Shown piece by piece: positions 4,397-5,670 of a stretch of DNA of 5,670 bases. The position numbers and the translations under genes were made by a program. A model generated the notes under the pieces. That model was not told where the DNA came from, made no database searches, and saw only the letters and a program-made list of their open reading frames with translations. Origin of the DNA: Methanocalculaceae archaeon (GTDB taxonomy: Archaea; Halobacteriota; Methanomicrobia; Methanomicrobiales; Methanocorpusculaceae); the NCBI GenBank assembly GCA_031255895.1, contig JAIRRQ010000107.1, positions 1-5,670 of the forward strand, in the 5' to 3' direction. Positions within the stretch are counted from its first letter, which is position 1; the number at the start of each line of letters is the position of its first letter.

Positions 4397-5670
4397 ATGG
4401 ATGTTGAGGGCTATGTCCGCCGCAGCCTGCACAAGGGGGCCTCCAAGGAAGATATCTTGTGGCAGCTCCAGAAACGCATTCTTGAAATAAAAGATATTGA
4501 GGAAACCTACGCCGCAGAATTGGCCCATGCGATCATCAACGAAGTGGAGATAACCGATGGTCTTGCAGATGATCTACTCACGTATGAACACGCAGGAGTT
4601 ACGATGGGGGAGTTCGGCGTTGGATCCCGTGGTTCAGGTGATTTTTACGCACATCGCAAAATAGCCGAGATCATAGACAAAACCTCGGCAAATGTTGGCG
4701 TTGATCAAATGGATGACGGAGGCGTAGTGCAGGCAAACGGATCATATATCATCGCAACCGTTGACGGCATGCATTCACGACTTTCAGACTATCCGTTCCT
4801 CGCAGGATTTCATGCAACACGGGCAACGCTTCGCGACGTGTACGTGATGGGGGCCCGACCAATCGGGCTTATATCAGATGTTCACATCGCTGATGACGGC
4901 GACGTGGCAAAGCTGTTCGATTACACAGCAGGCATCACCACCGTTTCTGACGCATTGCACGTTCCACTCATCGCGGGTTCCACACTCCGCATCGGTGGTG
5001 ACATGGTACTCGGTAGTCGGATGACTGGCTGTGTAGGTGCAGTTGGCATCACAAACCATGTAACCGCCCGGAAAGCTACCATGCCTGGCGATGTTCTCTT
5101 GATGACGGAAGGTTCCGGAGGTGGAACGATTGCAACCGCAGCCCTCTACTCTGGCAACTCGGATCTCGTGAAAGAAACGATCAATCTTCATTTTCTCAAA
5201 GCATGCGAAGCCTTGATTAACTCACCGATTCTCCCATACATTCACACCATGACGGACGTAACGAATGGCGGTCTTCGCGGGGATGTTTTTGAGATGGCAG
5301 AGATCGCAAAATGCACGGTTGTCGTCGACGATGCGCCACTTCGTGGACTTGTCGCCCCAAAAATACTCACACTACTTGACAAACTCGGCATCGATTATCT
5401 CGGAGTGAGCCTCGATTCACTCTTGGTGGTAGCACCTCCTGAGTATGCAGATGAGATCATCGCGGTGGTTACAAAAACAGGAGTCAAAATGGAAAAAATA
5501 GGATTCATCCGTAAAGGACCCGGTGTCTCCCATCTCATTCGAAACGGTGTGGAAAGCGATTTTATGCCGAAATTCCGCGAAGCACCATATACGCCGTTAA
5601 AAAAAATAGTTGACAAACCTGATCGTAACTTTGAGGAGATGAAAAAAGGCATAGATAGAGCAGCGGAGGC
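4397..5670 (+). CDS. HypE-like / AIR synthase (PurM)-superfamily protein, 3' end cut by the window
   Basis: The frame runs 424 codons to the window edge without a stop. Residues 1-65 are a helical N-terminal part rich in charged residues (RRSLHKGASKEDILWQLQKR). The PurM-type N-domain follows, with a glycine-rich GEFGVGSRGSGDF (71-83), the acidic metal/nucleotide motif MDDGG (105-109), DGMHSRLSDYPFLAGFHATR (123-142) and RDVYVMGARPIGLISDVH (146-163). The C-domain contains GSGGGT (239-244), TDVTNGGLRG (286-295) and EMAEIAK (299-305). Superfamily members bind ATP and activate oxygen or carboxamide groups (PurM, PurL, SelD, ThiL, HypE). Methanogens carry a long AIR-synthase-related protein of this sort whose role is, to my knowledge, not established. 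HypE itself is usually about 330-350 residues and ends in PRIC; this protein is longer with an extra N-terminus, so the hydrogenase-maturation label should not be taken literally. It is transcribed divergently from thiD, with no visible partner gene. Confidence 0.9.
   Translation, partial: MDVEGYVRRSLHKGASKEDILWQLQKRILEIKDIEETYAAELAHAIINEVEITDGLADDLLTYEHAGVTMGEFGVGSRGSGDFYAHRKIAEIIDKTSANVGVDQMDDGGVVQANGSYIIATVDGMHSRLSDYPFLAGFHATRATLRDVYVMGARPIGLISDVHIADDGDVAKLFDYTAGITTVSDALHVPLIAGSTLRIGGDMVLGSRMTGCVGAVGITNHVTARKATMPGDVLLMTEGSGGGTIATAALYSGNSDLVKETINLHFLKACEALINSPILPYIHTMTDVTNGGLRGDVFEMAEIAKCTVVVDDAPLRGLVAPKILTLLDKLGIDYLGVSLDSLLVVAPPEYADEIIAVVTKTGVKMEKIGFIRKGPGVSHLIRNGVESDFMPKFREAPYTPLKKIVDKPDRNFEEMKKGIDRAAE

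Noticed and set aside
4334..5652. Minus-strand frames within the PurM-like region
   Set aside because: Shadows of the long plus-strand frame, which has clear superfamily motifs.
1..5670. CRISPR array, insertion sequence or attachment site
   Set aside because: No regularly spaced repeats, no transposase or integrase motif and no paired terminal repeats were seen.

Overview
The window looks like a methanogenic archaeon, probably of the Methanomicrobiales/Methanocorpusculum type. The signs are archaeal TATA boxes (TTTATATAA-like) instead of bacterial -35/-10 promoters, Shine-Dalgarno sites of the GGTGA type, a rubredoxin (anaerobe), an archaeal-style PurB and a PurM-fold protein of a HypE-like type that I associate with methanogens. 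The lineage is inferred from protein character and cannot be fixed without a search.

Layout: (a) 1-63 may be the tail of a gene that enters from the left. (b) 122-295, minus strand, is a complete 57-residue rubredoxin, with a possible small ORF directly upstream whose stop codon sits inside the rubredoxin ribosome binding site. (c) About 467-1272 is an AT-rich stretch with no convincing intact gene. It contains short protein-like minus-strand fragments broken by stops and frame changes, which look like a decayed gene. (d) 1282-2625, minus, is adenylosuccinate lyase (purB), with a T-run directly after the stop codon and a strong TATA box about 145 bases upstream of its start. (e) 2626-3147 is a gap that may hold another broken minus-strand gene. 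(f) 3148-3993, minus, is hydroxymethylpyrimidine (phosphate) kinase (thiD). (g) 3994-4396 is an AT-rich divergent promoter region. (h) 4397 to the right edge, plus strand, is a PurM/HypE-superfamily protein, open for 424 codons and still running at the window end.

The recognised genes are housekeeping functions and do not form one pathway: PurB serves purine synthesis, ThiD serves thiamine synthesis and rubredoxin serves electron transfer or oxygen defence. PurB and ThiD share a strand but are separated by 522 bases, and purB has its own TATA box, so they are probably separate transcription units. Only about 64% of the window is covered by confident genes, which is low for an archaeon. This, with the apparent gene fragments, suggests local or genome-wide gene decay. 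I do not see an undescribed multi-gene system. The points most worth a second look are the rubredoxin with both knuckle glycines replaced, the decayed-looking gaps, and the largely uncharacterised HypE-like protein behind an inverted repeat at its likely transcription start.
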